Origin: Pseudomonadota bacterium
Lineage (GTDB): Bacteria; Pseudomonadota; Alphaproteobacteria; Sphingomonadales; Sphingomonadaceae
DNA length: 64,000 nucleotides
Assembly: GCA_023394965.1 (NCBI GenBank)
Contig: JAEWZX010000037.1
Span: 1 to 64,000, forward strand
Reading direction: 5' to 3'
The notes under the pieces are model-generated. The model was not told the origin of the DNA, did no database searches, and was given only the letters and a program-made list of their open reading frames with translations. Position 1 is the stretch's first letter, and the number at the start of each line of letters is the position of its first letter. Of this stretch, positions 45,355-54,096 are shown piece after piece. A program made the position numbers and the translations under genes.

Positions 45355-45911
45355 GCCGCCTCGAGCGCCAGACTGTCGGTGGCCGCGCGCAGAAAATGCG
45401 AAAACGTGGCCTGTGCCGCTGCCAGCACGGGTGTGTCATCCGGTAAATTGTGCACTCGTTCCAGAGAGGGGCGGAGATTTTGCCAGAACCGGACCAGCCG
45501 GGGGTCCGAAAGAAATGCCGTCGGCAGGTTGGTGTCTACCTTTTTCAGTCGTACAAGAAGAGCGCGGTTGCCAAGGGAAGATCCTGCCAGAACCCAGGAC
45601 GCCCCGAGTGGATCGGCACCGGCAGGCGGATCGAATACGAGTAATTCATTGCGTGGGCTGCGGCCCATATTCGTCAGATCCAGCTCTATCAGGTGGGTCT
45701 GGTTTGGAGGGCTGATTTCGGGAGCGATGGTGTTGAGCCAGGTTTCAATACCGATGCGCGCCCGCAGCTGAATTTCGAGAAATTCAGCATAGGTGGCTTC
45801 ATTATCGGTGACGAGCTTTCCCAGCACCCGATCAAGATGATCGTGGTTCTGTGCCGTAGCTTCTTTCAGATAATCCCTAGTGGTGCGACCCACTGCCTTT
45901 GATACCGGCAT
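45351..45911 (-). CDS. bphO: Biliverdin-producing heme oxygenase
   Basis: 186 aa. It opens heme to biliverdin, the chromophore BphP needs. The proximal heme ligand is expected in ATAQNHDHLDRVLG, and the distal helix has SWVLAGSSLGNRALL (G-S-x-L-G). The ATG at 45911 is chosen because the family begins here; the open frame extends to 46001. Its stop overlaps the bphP start by 4 bases. An EcfG-like promoter motif lies at 46002-46026. Confidence 0.9.
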   Translation of the reverse strand: MPVSKAVGRTTRDYLKEATAQNHDHLDRVLGKLVTDNEATYAEFLEIQLRARIGIETWLNTIAPEISPPNQTHLIELDLTNMGRSPRNELLVFDPPAGADPLGASWVLAGSSLGNRALLVRLKKVDTNLPTAFLSDPRLVRFWQNLRPSLERVHNLPDDTPVLAAAQATFSHFLRAATDSLALEAA

Positions 45912-46001
45912 TCGCTCGGCCTCGCTTTCCCTTCCACTACGCCCAAGGAAGTAAATGCGATAAACAGCCGGCGGCCGGATACATGCTCTTCCTCGACGCA
46001 A

Positions 46002-46026
46002 AGCGTATAGCGTCGCAAATGGTTCC
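46002..46026 (-). promoter_or_regulatory. Possible EcfG promoter of bphO-bphP
   Basis: On the minus strand GGAAC, 16 bases, then CGCT. This differs at one base from the GGAAC-N16-CGTT found upstream of nepR and phyR in this same window. It is about 90 bases before the bphO start. No other promoter is obvious. Confidence 0.4.
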
Positions 46027-46061
46027 TACAAAAGGGAATTATCTGGAATTGCGCTTGCCGA

Positions 46062-46364
46062 CTACTTCGGCGCAATCAGTTTCTGGCCCTGCTGGCGGAT
46101 GGCGCTGGCAACCATGGGTTCGACGAAAGACAGCGCCGGTGGCAGATTAACCTCGAAAACGACCTGGTCTTCTTCAATCAGCACGCAGCCATCGATGCTC
46201 TGGCCCATGGCCTTGACCGACAGGTCCATGCGATCTTCATTCGGCCAGGATGTGGTGACATCCGCCATGCCGCCCGGAACGAACCGCGCGATTTCGTGAC
46301 TGCGCGACTGGAGACGGCGGCGCACTTCTTCCTTGCCGATGGTGTGGGAAATAGGAACGCGCAT
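46062..46364 (-). CDS. Polyhydroxyalkanoic acid system family protein
   Basis: 100 aa. The sequence HTIGKEEVRRRLQSRS at the N-terminus, a central IDGCVLIEEDQVVFEVNLP and a C-terminal helix match the short PHA granule-region family. Its function is not settled. It starts with a 1-base overlap to the XpaC-like gene (TGATG), so the three genes telA, xpaC-like and this one are probably one operon. Confidence 0.8.
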   Translation of the reverse strand: MRVPISHTIGKEEVRRRLQSRSHEIARFVPGGMADVTTSWPNEDRMDLSVKAMGQSIDGCVLIEEDQVVFEVNLPPALSFVEPMVASAIRQQGQKLIAPK

Positions 46365-47122
46365 CAGCTCTTGTCCTCCAGCTGCGGGCTAGTCTGCGCA
46401 CCTTCGCCGAATTTATAATCGAGATAGCGGTGCTTGATGGCGAGATCGTCAAGAGATCCTTCGGCAAGCTGCCGGGTTATCGAATCAATTTCGCCGCTTA
46501 TTTTGCCGAGGCTGTCCGTCAATTGCTCCTCTGGCGTAGAGCCCGCACGCTGTTCCTTACGCAGATGCGCGGGGATGCGACGATAGCTGTCGATCATTTC
46601 TGGCAGCTGTTCGCCAACCAGACTGCGTACTTCGCGGGCCTTGGGATGGTTCTGATCCAGCCCATCGAGCTGGAGGCCAAGTGCGTCGAGCTGAATCCCC
46701 ATATCATCGACGATGCGGGCAGCAGGTGGTGGCAGGGCAGGGCGCTGCGCTTCCAGCCACAGTTCGGTGCGGCCGACCATCTGCTGAACATTGCCCTTGT
46801 TGATGTCGGCGCGCCTGGGCGTTTTGATCTTCGGGTAATTCGAAAACACAGCGACTGCCACGACCGTGGCGACAATGACGGCCATGACGCCCCAGAAACC
46901 GATCCCACTCAAGATGGCGCCCGCCACACCGGCCGCCAGCCAGATTGCAAACACCGCGATTACGATGTTGCGGATTTTTTTCATCAGGTGGCTGCGTTTG
47001 ACCTTCGCCGACCCTTGGCCGATCGATTGCGCGCGCCGATGGCGCCCACCATCGCGGTTGTCCCGAACAAGCGCCTTGCCCTCTGACAGGATGCGGTCGC
47101 TATCGCGGGTGAGGTCGTTCAC
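46364..47122 (-). CDS. XpaC-like membrane protein
   Basis: 252 aa from a GTG start. Basic N-terminus, two hydrophobic helices (NIVIAVFAIWLAAGVAGAIL; GVMAVIVATVVAVAVF), then a cytosolic helical domain containing IVDDMGIQLDALGLQLDGL. This layout and its place next to a TelA gene match the XpaC (5-bromo-4-chloroindolyl phosphate hydrolysis) family. In Bacillus xpaC is likewise followed by a telA homologue (yaaN). The actual biochemical role is unknown; the family name is historical. Confidence 0.7.
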   Translation of the reverse strand: MNDLTRDSDRILSEGKALVRDNRDGGRHRRAQSIGQGSAKVKRSHLMKKIRNIVIAVFAIWLAAGVAGAILSGIGFWGVMAVIVATVVAVAVFSNYPKIKTPRRADINKGNVQQMVGRTELWLEAQRPALPPPAARIVDDMGIQLDALGLQLDGLDQNHPKAREVRSLVGEQLPEMIDSYRRIPAHLRKEQRAGSTPEEQLTDSLGKISGEIDSITRQLAEGSLDDLAIKHRYLDYKFGEGAQTSPQLEDKS

Positions 47123-47135
47123 GCGGCCTGGCCCC

Positions 47136-48350
47136 TCAACCTTCGATGCTCAGCAGGCCGCTTTCGGCAACCTGCTTCTGCGCCTGGGCCTGACCCTCTG
47201 CGCGTGCGATGTAGCCTTTCGACTTTTCGACTTCGTCGGTAAGGAGGGTAACGGTCTGCTTCATGCTGTCGAGCGCGCGCAGCTTGAAGCTGTCGACCTC
47301 GTCCATCGTGTCGTAGATGTTCTGGAACGCGCGCTGCAGTGTTTCCAGCGGGATGGTGCTGGCGGCGGCCTGCTCGTGGATCTTGCCGGTCTGGTCGCGC
47401 AGCATGGTGCTGGTGGAATCGATGATCCCGGCCGTCGTTTCATTGAGCGCTGTGATCTGGCCCAGCACCAGGCGCTGGTTGGTCATCGCCTCGGCCACGG
47501 TCACCGCCGTGCGCAGCGCGCCCACGGTGGTGGTACTGGCGCGGTCGACGCCTTTCACCAGTTCCACATTGTTCTTTTTCACCAGATCGAGCGCGAGATA
47601 GCCCTGAACGCTGACAGCCATCTGGGTCAGCAGGTCCTGCGTGCGCTGGCGCACGTAAAACAGTGCGGTTTCACGGACGGCTTTGGCCTTGGCGGGATCG
47701 GTCGCGTCGAGTTCCGCGGCCTTTTCTTCCAGCTTGCTGTCCAGCGTGTTGGAGATATGGATCATCTGTTCCAGATTGCCCATCGCCTCCCACAGTTTCT
47801 GCCGCTCCACATCGATGGCGGCGTTGTCCATGATCAACTCGTCCTTGCCGCTGGCGAGGTTGTTGAGGATCGACTGAATGTGTGACTGCGCGCTCTGGTA
47901 GCTGCGGAAGTAATTGGTCAGCTTGTTGCCGAAGGGGATGATGCCCAGGATCTTGCGTGTGCCCGACAGCTTGCCGCGTTTACCGGGGTCGAGATCTTCA
48001 ACCACGCGGCGCAGCTCTGCCAGATTGGCGCCGACACCTTCGTCCTTGTCCATCGCCCGCACGGGCCGATCCAGGAAACGGTTCGACATGCCTGCTGCCG
48101 CCATGATTTCCTTGCGGCCCATATTGGTGAGCTGGTCGACCTTCTTGCCGAATTCGGGCGAATTCGCATCCTGCGCGATGAGGTCTTCGACGAAACCGTC
48201 GACCTTGGTTTCGAGTTTGCTTTTCACATCGTCCGAAACCGGCACCAGCCCGGCAGCCTTTTCGGGCTTCACTTCCGGCACGGGATCGGGCGGCGTCAGG
48301 TCGAAAGCGGGTTCGGTGGCAGTCGCAGTCTGCGTTTTCGTATCGCTCAT
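47136..48350 (-). CDS. TelA-family toxic anion resistance protein
   Basis: 404 aa, almost entirely alpha-helical with long coiled-coil stretches. KILGIIPFGNKLTNYFRSYQSAQSHI is the recognisable TelA core (residues about 134-159). The C-terminal YIARAEGQAQAQKQVAESGL is also typical. The N-terminal 45 residues are Pro/Thr-rich. Members are linked to tellurite and cell-envelope stress resistance without a known mechanism. The next gene starts 13 bases downstream. Confidence 0.9.
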   Translation of the reverse strand: MSDTKTQTATATEPAFDLTPPDPVPEVKPEKAAGLVPVSDDVKSKLETKVDGFVEDLIAQDANSPEFGKKVDQLTNMGRKEIMAAAGMSNRFLDRPVRAMDKDEGVGANLAELRRVVEDLDPGKRGKLSGTRKILGIIPFGNKLTNYFRSYQSAQSHIQSILNNLASGKDELIMDNAAIDVERQKLWEAMGNLEQMIHISNTLDSKLEEKAAELDATDPAKAKAVRETALFYVRQRTQDLLTQMAVSVQGYLALDLVKKNNVELVKGVDRASTTTVGALRTAVTVAEAMTNQRLVLGQITALNETTAGIIDSTSTMLRDQTGKIHEQAAASTIPLETLQRAFQNIYDTMDEVDSFKLRALDSMKQTVTLLTDEVEKSKGYIARAEGQAQAQKQVAESGLLSIEG

Positions 48351-48489
48351 GGGCGCAGGTCTCTCCAGGCGGCTATGATCCTGTATTAGGGTGGCAATAC
48401 ACGATCTTCAAGCACGCAGTCACGTAATGCTGCGATAGTGCCGCGTGGGACCAGGCAAGCGCAAGGCAATTCTTGCGGCAGGGAAGCCC

Positions 48490-50223
48490 TCAGGCAGCAA
48501 GGTCCAGCGGGACGATCTCGCCCGACAAATACTGCTTCTTGGCCTTCGCGCGGCTCAGCTTGCCCGAGCTGGTGCGGGGAAGGGTGCGTGGCGGAACCAG
48601 TTCAACGACGCAGCTCATGCCCGTGACGCCGCGAACCTTGTCCGCAATCTGATCGCGCAGCTTGATTCGCTCCTCTGGATCGGAAACCCGGCAATGGACC
48701 AGCACGGCAGGAGCTTCCTCGCCGCCTTCGGTGTCAATGGAAAAAGCGGCAATGTCGCCATGGTTGAAGCCCGGCAACTGCTCCACGGCCCATTCGATGT
48801 CCTGCGGCCACAGATTCTTGCCGTTGATGATGATCATGTCTTTCGCACGGCCGACGATGAACAGGTAATTATCGGCCATGTAGCCCATGTCACCCGTGTC
48901 CAGCCAGCCATCGACCAGGCAGTCGTTGGTGGCTTCCTCGTTGCGGAAATAGGAATGCATCACGCTTTTGCCGCGGCACCAGACCTTGCCGATCTGGTGA
49001 TCACCTTTCACGTCGCCATTCTCGCCGCGGATTTCCACTTCCATCCCTGGAATGGGTTTCCCGCAATTCACGATGGCGCGGTAGCGTGCCGGTTTCGACA
49101 GATCGCGCGGGCGCCCGGACAGGCGCTCTTCTTCCACCAGCTCGACACGGATACCTTCGCCCGGCGGCATGACGGTGACCGCCAGGGTCGCTTCGGCAAG
49201 GCCATAGCTGGGATTGAAGCTACTCGCCTGAAAGCCCGCATTTGCAAATGCGTTGACGAAATTCTGCATCACATCGGGACGGATCATGTCGGCGCCGTTC
49301 CCGGCCACCCGCCAGCGCGACAGATCGAAGCGATCTTCGACATTGGTCTGGCTGGAAATACGGCGCGCGCAGATGTCATAGCCGAAGGTCGGCGAATAGC
49401 TGAGTGTCGTGCCCTTGTTGCGGCTGATCAGATCGAGCCAGGCAAGGGGACGGCGGGCGAAATGTTCGGTCTTGAGATAGTCGACCGAAACCTGGTTCGA
49501 AATGAGCGAGAGGAAGCAGCCCACCAAGCCCATGTCATGGTACCAGGGCAGCCAGCTCACTACACGATCGTTGGTGCCGATTTCCATCGATTCGGCGTGT
49601 CCGCGCAGATTATGCAGCAGCGCTTCATGCGTCACCGCCACGCCGGTTGGGAAGCGGGTCGAGCCGGACGAGTATTGCAGATAGCAGATGTCTTCCGGCT
49701 TTGCTTCGGGAAGGTCGCTTTCGGGGGCGGGACGTTGGTTGAACTCTTCCCAGCTTTGCCCTGCACAGCCCTGACGATCGGCTGCGGCCTTTGCCATTTC
49801 AGCGATTTCACACGGATAGATCAGAATCTTCGGGTCGGAACTTTGCAATTGGACGGAAAGCTGGTCGATGTAGCTTTCCTTGCCGCCAAACGTTGTCGGC
49901 AGCGGCAGGGGTACGGGCCATGCACCCATCAGGGTGCAGGCGCAGAAGAGCGCGGCAAATTCGGGGCTGGTTTCGGCAACCAGCGCTACGCGATCTTCCT
50001 TTTCGATCCCCATCGCAACAAGACGATAAGCTGCCTCAATCGCGTCCTTGCGCATCTGCACATAGGTATAGCTGCACTCCAGCGTTCCACGCATGTCATG
50101 AAAGTTCATGCCCTTGGCGCTGCGCGCGGCATAGTCGATGGCTTCGTTGAAGGTCGCGAAATCCGAACGGCGACGCGGTAGGTCGCAATCGTTCGGCGTC
50201 GGCGATATTTCGGCGTCGGTCAT
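48490..50223 (-). CDS. Fatty acyl-AMP ligase
   Basis: 577 aa of the ANL superfamily. The P-loop-like motif is YLQYSSGSTRFPTGV. WLPWYHDMGLVG is the FAAL-type A4 motif. YGLAEATLAV and DGWLDTGDMGYM are further adenylation motifs, and the C-terminal GKLSRAKAKKQYL carries the catalytic Lys region. FAALs activate fatty acids as acyl-AMP and hand them to an acyl carrier protein rather than to CoA. No acyl carrier or synthase gene is adjacent, so the product (lipid, sphingolipid precursor or lipopeptide) is unknown. Confidence 0.93.
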   Translation of the reverse strand: MTDAEISPTPNDCDLPRRRSDFATFNEAIDYAARSAKGMNFHDMRGTLECSYTYVQMRKDAIEAAYRLVAMGIEKEDRVALVAETSPEFAALFCACTLMGAWPVPLPLPTTFGGKESYIDQLSVQLQSSDPKILIYPCEIAEMAKAAADRQGCAGQSWEEFNQRPAPESDLPEAKPEDICYLQYSSGSTRFPTGVAVTHEALLHNLRGHAESMEIGTNDRVVSWLPWYHDMGLVGCFLSLISNQVSVDYLKTEHFARRPLAWLDLISRNKGTTLSYSPTFGYDICARRISSQTNVEDRFDLSRWRVAGNGADMIRPDVMQNFVNAFANAGFQASSFNPSYGLAEATLAVTVMPPGEGIRVELVEEERLSGRPRDLSKPARYRAIVNCGKPIPGMEVEIRGENGDVKGDHQIGKVWCRGKSVMHSYFRNEEATNDCLVDGWLDTGDMGYMADNYLFIVGRAKDMIIINGKNLWPQDIEWAVEQLPGFNHGDIAAFSIDTEGGEEAPAVLVHCRVSDPEERIKLRDQIADKVRGVTGMSCVVELVPPRTLPRTSSGKLSRAKAKKQYLSGEIVPLDLAA

Positions 50224-50353
50224 AATTTTCGGCGATACCCGTGAATAGCTGGGGCCTGACGGCTTACCTTATTGCTCGGCTCATGCGCAAATCAGCGACT
50301 GCGCATGCTCCAAAATTTCCCATTCTTAAAGGACTGTGGCAGGAATATGGCCG

Positions 50354-50938
50354 ATGAATGATGAACACGCAACATCTGGTCACACTCGCCGCCGCCCAAA
50401 ACCGCTTGATCGCAACAGGCTGGAAGAGTTGGCACTAGCTTATGTTGCACGTTTTGCGACGAGTGCCGGCAAGCTGCGGGCTTATCTTCAGCGTAAATTG
50501 AGGGAGCGCGGTTACGTCGGGGATGAAGGGACGGACATCGAAGTATTGGTGTTGAAATTCGTGGAAAAGGGTTATGTCGACGACGAAGCTTATGGCCGGG
50601 CCAAGGCAAACGATCTGATGGCTCGCGGCTACGGCACGCGCAGGGTCCAGCAGACGCTGCGAGCTGCGGGGATCGGCGAGGATGTGTGCTATTCTCTCCT
50701 GCCGGAGCAGGCGCAGAGCCGTCAGGCGGCGTTGGTGCTTGCCCGCAAGCGCAGGTTCGGCCCTTACAGCGTCGCGCACGGGTCTGGCATCGAGGATGAA
50801 CGTAAACGACATGAAAAGCAGCTTGCCGCATTGGTGCGAGCGGGCCATGATTTTGAAATTGCACGGCATGTCATTGGCGCAAGCAGTGTCGAGGAGCTGG
50901 AAGAATGGGTGGCAGAAGCATTCTACGAAAACGAATAA
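50354..50938 (+). CDS. recX: RecX-family regulatory protein
   Basis: 194 aa from the ATG at 50354 (frame opens at GTG 50336). Tandem three-helix repeats are seen: LALAYVARFATSAGKLRAYLQRKL, then VLKFVEKGYVDDEAYGRAKAND and RGYGTRRVQQTLRAAGI. These are the RecX modules that bind along the RecA filament and limit strand exchange. recA is not in this window. Its 3' end overlaps the DUF192 gene by 34 bases. Confidence 0.87.
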   Translation: MNDEHATSGHTRRRPKPLDRNRLEELALAYVARFATSAGKLRAYLQRKLRERGYVGDEGTDIEVLVLKFVEKGYVDDEAYGRAKANDLMARGYGTRRVQQTLRAAGIGEDVCYSLLPEQAQSRQAALVLARKRRFGPYSVAHGSGIEDERKRHEKQLAALVRAGHDFEIARHVIGASSVEELEEWVAEAFYENE

Positions 50939-51435
50939 GCGGCTATGGCGCTCTTGCCGTGCTGACCGTCCTTGCTGCCTGCTCTCCGCAGACACAAGCC
51001 CAAGCCTCGCCGGACAAGGCGCCGGCAGCGGGTGAGGCCGCGGCAGCAGATGTCCACCCTGTATCCGGTCTTCGCATAATCCCACTCACTGTAACGAGTG
51101 ATGGCAAACGAATCGGGTTCACAGTTGAGGTCGCGGATACGCCTGCCGCACAGGCGCGAGGACTCATGTTCCGGACCGAACTGGGCGACTTCGAAGGGAT
51201 GGTGTTTCCCTATGATGGAAGCACCGCCCAGAGTTTCTGGATGAAAAACACGCCGCTGCCGCTCGACATTATCTTTATCGGTCCGGACAGGCGCATATCA
51301 AATATCGGTGCAATGGCAGAACCATACTCGCTCGATCCGGTCTATTCGGTCGGCCCTGTCCTCGGTGTTCTCGAACTGCGGGGCGGTCGTGCTGCCGAAC
51401 TGGGCATCGAGGCGGGGGACCTGGTGGAATGGTGA
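50905..51435 (+). CDS. DUF192 lipoprotein
   Basis: 176 aa. Signal peptide with lipobox LAAC. DUF192 domain: FTVEVADTPAAQARGLMFR, then MVFPYDGSTAQSFWMKNTPLPLDIIFIG, then VLELRGGRAAELGIEAGD. The central F-W-M-K-N-T is the family hallmark. Role unknown. It overlaps recX and is followed 48 bases later by the NDUFA12-family gene. Confidence 0.9.
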   Translation: MGGRSILRKRISGYGALAVLTVLAACSPQTQAQASPDKAPAAGEAAAADVHPVSGLRIIPLTVTSDGKRIGFTVEVADTPAAQARGLMFRTELGDFEGMVFPYDGSTAQSFWMKNTPLPLDIIFIGPDRRISNIGAMAEPYSLDPVYSVGPVLGVLELRGGRAAELGIEAGDLVEW

Positions 51436-51483
51436 GCATTGAATGGCTTGGCCAGAGCGCGCGAATCCGCTAACCGCGCGACA

Positions 51484-51882
51484 ATGAGCATCCTCGGCAA
51501 GATATTTACCTGGTGGAATGGCGCCACGATCGGCACACTCCTGTGGTCCTCGCGCAATGGGGACCACGTCGGCACCGACGCACAGGGTAACCAATACTAC
51601 CGTTCAAAGAAGAAGACCGGTGATGGCCGCGAACGTCGCTGGGTGATCTACGACGGGACCAATGACGCGAGTCGCGTCCCCAGCGAATGGCATGGCTGGC
51701 TGCACGGTGCTTTCGACGATGTGCCGGAAAGTAACCTGCCCCCTGCTCGTGTCTGGGAAGCTGACTATACCCCCAATGCGACTGGCACCCTGAAAGCCTA
51801 CCGTCCAGCCGGAGCGTTGGAGCGGGGCGGCAGACGCGCCCCCGCGACGGGCGATTACGAAGCCTGGTCTCCCGAGGCGTGA
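51484..51882 (+). CDS. NDUFA12-family complex I accessory protein
   Basis: 132 aa. The start MSILGKIFTWWNGATIGTLLW and the motif GNQYYRSKK...RRWVIYDG...ASRVPSEWHGWLH are those of the NDUFA12/B17.2 accessory subunit of NADH:ubiquinone oxidoreductase, found in alphaproteobacteria and mitochondria. A TTG at 51439 is an upstream alternative. The following DUF2155 gene and aat are its usual alphaproteobacterial neighbours. Confidence 0.93.
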   Translation: MSILGKIFTWWNGATIGTLLWSSRNGDHVGTDAQGNQYYRSKKKTGDGRERRWVIYDGTNDASRVPSEWHGWLHGAFDDVPESNLPPARVWEADYTPNATGTLKAYRPAGALERGGRRAPATGDYEAWSPEA

Positions 51883-51884
51883 CG

Positions 51885-52418
51885 ATGCGCAGGGCATTTG
51901 CCCTCTTTGCGGTACTGGCGATGCTCCCGGCTTGCGAGCAGGAAGCGTCCGAACCCGAAGATCCGATACGCGCGACAATCCCGGACAGTGCACCGCAAGC
52001 TGAGGGGGCTGCCCAGCCCGCTGACGAAGCTGGTATTGGCACACCGATGAAAGAGCGTGTCGCTATTATCGGCCTGCTGAACAAGCGTAACAATGTCAGT
52101 CAGGATCTCGAAATGCGGCCTGGTGAAGAACAGCGGGTCGGGGATGTGGTAATCCGCCTTCAGGCGTGTGAGCGTACGGCGCCTTGGGAAATGCCCAAGG
52201 AAACCGGAGCTTTCGTGCAGTTGCTCGTCCGTCAGCGCGGTACCGAGGATCAGTTCACGAAGGTTTTTTCTGGGTGGCTGTTCAAGAATTCACCCAGCCT
52301 GAATGTCGTTGAGCATCCAATTTACGATGTCTGGGTCAAAGATTGCGCGATGGAGTTTCCCGGCGAAGAAGCGGCTCCAAATCGTTCCACCACCTCGGGC
52401 AACGATTCCGAGGGATAA
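51885..52418 (+). CDS. DUF2155 lipoprotein-like protein
   Basis: 177 aa. The N-terminal signal ends MLPACEQ, a possible lipobox. After a Pro/Glu-rich linker the DUF2155 domain contains VAIIGLLNKRNNVSQDLEM, RLQACERTAPWEM and FSGWLFKNSPSLNVVEHPIYDVWV. The domain is thought to be periplasmic; role unknown. A GTG at 51879 would overlap the upstream stop. Its last 97 bases lie opposite the aat 3' end. Confidence 0.88.
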   Translation: MRRAFALFAVLAMLPACEQEASEPEDPIRATIPDSAPQAEGAAQPADEAGIGTPMKERVAIIGLLNKRNNVSQDLEMRPGEEQRVGDVVIRLQACERTAPWEMPKETGAFVQLLVRQRGTEDQFTKVFSGWLFKNSPSLNVVEHPIYDVWVKDCAMEFPGEEAAPNRSTTSGNDSEG

Positions 52419-53005
52419 TCGCGGGCTGCGGCCAGAAGCGCCAAATATCGTGTTTGCGGAATGGCGCACGCACCCATTGTCGCCAGGTGGTCCGTCATGA
52501 ATTGGCAATCTAGCAGTATATAGCCAGCCTGGCGCATGGCTGCGACGAGCCACGCCAGCGCAACTTTACTGGCATCAGCGGTTCGGCTGAACATGCTCTC
52601 GCCGCAAAACACTCGATCGAATGCGACACCATAAAGGCCGCCGACAAGCTGGTTTCCTCGCCAGCATTCGATTGAATGTGCATATCCGGCGTTGTGCAGG
52701 GCTTTATAGCTCGCCTCAATCCGATGGCTGATCCAGCTTTCGGCGTGTTCTTCACGCGGGGCCGCGCATTCGGCCATCACGCCAGCGAAATCGGCATCGC
52801 AAGTGACACGGAAACGATTCTGCCGCAGGGCTTTTCGCAGACTCTTGGAAAGATGAAATTGATCCAGCGGAATGATTGCCCGCTCCCGCGGCTCGACCCA
52901 GTAAACCTCTGGATCGCTCCGATGGTCGGCCATCGGGAAAACTCCGCTGCGATAGGCGCGAAGAAGGAGTTCTGTCGGAATCAGGAGGGAAGCGGGTGAA
53001 TGCAT
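52322..53005 (-). CDS. aat: Leucyl/phenylalanyl-tRNA--protein transferase
   Basis: About 227 aa. It adds Leu or Phe to N-terminal Arg/Lys residues, marking proteins for ClpAP. LLLRAYRSGVFPMAD at the start, ESWISHRIEASYKALHNAGYAHSIE in the middle (residues about 105-129) and LLDCQFMTDHLATMGA near the end are family motifs; LVGGLYGVAFDRVFCGESMFS is the active-site region. ATG 53029 is an alternative start; neither has a clear ribosome site. The 3' end overlaps DUF2155 antisense by 97 bases. Confidence 0.93.
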   Translation of the reverse strand: MHSPASLLIPTELLLRAYRSGVFPMADHRSDPEVYWVEPRERAIIPLDQFHLSKSLRKALRQNRFRVTCDADFAGVMAECAAPREEHAESWISHRIEASYKALHNAGYAHSIECWRGNQLVGGLYGVAFDRVFCGESMFSRTADASKVALAWLVAAMRQAGYILLDCQFMTDHLATMGACAIPQTRYLALLAAARDYPSESLPEVVERFGAASSPGNSIAQSLTQTS

Positions 53006-53049
53006 TTGGGTTTCTGGATAACACTTCATCAGCCAAAGCGATATGCGCC

Positions 53050-53078
53050 TTGCCAAGTGTGGACGGTCATACTAATGC
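53050..53078 (+). promoter_or_regulatory. Probable tRNA-Trp promoter
   Basis: TTGCCA (53050-53055), a 17-base spacer and TAATGC (53073-53078), 12 bases before the tRNA. Both hexamers are partial matches to the sigma-70 consensus. The region overlaps the divergent aat leader. Confidence 0.4.
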
Positions 53079-53090
53079 GCGCCCTCCTGC

Positions 53091-53166
53091 AGGGGTGTAG
53101 CTCAGCTGGTAGAGCATCGGTCTCCAAAACCGAGGGCCACGGGTTCGAATCCTGTCACCCCTGCCA
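53091..53166 (+). tRNA. tRNA-Trp (anticodon CCA)
   Basis: 76 nt with encoded CCA. Acceptor AGGGGTG pairs with CACCCCT. The anticodon stem TCGGT/ACCGA encloses loop CTCCAAA with CCA at 34-36. The T arm contains GGTTCGAATCC. It is not followed by secE-nusG, the frequent neighbour in other bacteria. Confidence 0.97.
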
Positions 53167-53220
53167 TTTCCTTTTCTTCCGCGCTTGTGCGCCGCTTGCC
53201 CGCGGCCTATCGCGCAACTC

Positions 53221-54096
53221 ATGACCGACAAGAAAAGCGAACGCGATCTTTCTGATCGCAAGTTCTATCCGGCCGACAAAGAAGCCGAATTCGAAAAAAC
53301 CCAGCAGCAGACGCCGCAAACCGCGCATCCAGCTTACAGGCTGGCATTTCAGGACACTGATTTCCTGTTGCGGGACGAATTGCGTCCGGTGCGCTTCCAG
53401 CTGGAACTGCTGAAGCCAGAAATGTTGCTCGACGAAGCGGGCGTGGGATCGACACTGGTGATGTACGGCAGCGCCCGCATACCTCCGCCCGAAGCTTGCG
53501 AGGCCGCGCTCGAAGGCGCGAAGGATCTGCCCGAGGACGAGCGCCGGGTGGTTGAAAACCTCGTCAAGAAAAGCAAGTATTATGCAGAGGCTTACAAGCT
53601 GGCACGGATCGCTTCGGAAAGATCGATCATCGAGAACGGCAAGCGGCAGTTCGTCGTATGTTCAGGCGGGGGGCCGTCGATCATGGAAGCGGCCAACAAG
53701 GGGGCCAGTGATGTCGGCGCAGAGAGCGTCGGGCTCAATATCATTCTCCCTCATGAACAGGCACCCAACCAGTATGTGACGCCTTATCTGTCGTTGAATT
53801 TCCATTATTTCGCGCTGCGTAAGATGCACTTCCTGCTGCGGGCAAAGGCCGTGGCCGTATTCCCGGGCGGGTTTGGAACATTCGATGAGTTCTTTGAACT
53901 GCTGACCCTTATTCAAACAGGCAAGATGAAGCCAATGCCGATTCTCCTGTTCGGCAAGGACTTCTGGACACGTGTCGTCGATTTCGAAGCGCTGGCCGAT
54001 GAGGGGACGATCTCGAAAAAGGATCTCGACCTGTTCCGTTGGTGTGAAACTGCCGAGGAAGCCTGGGACCACATCAGCGGGTTCTACAAACTCTAG
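53221..54096 (+). CDS. LOG family protein (TIGR00730-like)
   Basis: 291 aa. FVVCSGGGPSIMEAANKGA and AVAVFPGGFGTFDEFFELLTLIQTGK contain the P-G-G-x-G-T-x-x-E motif of the LOG/lysine-decarboxylase-like family. Short members hydrolyse nucleoside 5'-monophosphates (cytokinin-activating LOG). This one has an N-terminal extension of about 90 residues, so it belongs to the long bacterial type whose substrate is less certain. ATG 53221 is preferred over 53185, which lies just after the tRNA. Confidence 0.88.
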   Translation: MTDKKSERDLSDRKFYPADKEAEFEKTQQQTPQTAHPAYRLAFQDTDFLLRDELRPVRFQLELLKPEMLLDEAGVGSTLVMYGSARIPPPEACEAALEGAKDLPEDERRVVENLVKKSKYYAEAYKLARIASERSIIENGKRQFVVCSGGGPSIMEAANKGASDVGAESVGLNIILPHEQAPNQYVTPYLSLNFHYFALRKMHFLLRAKAVAVFPGGFGTFDEFFELLTLIQTGKMKPMPILLFGKDFWTRVVDFEALADEGTISKKDLDLFRWCETAEEAWDHISGFYKL

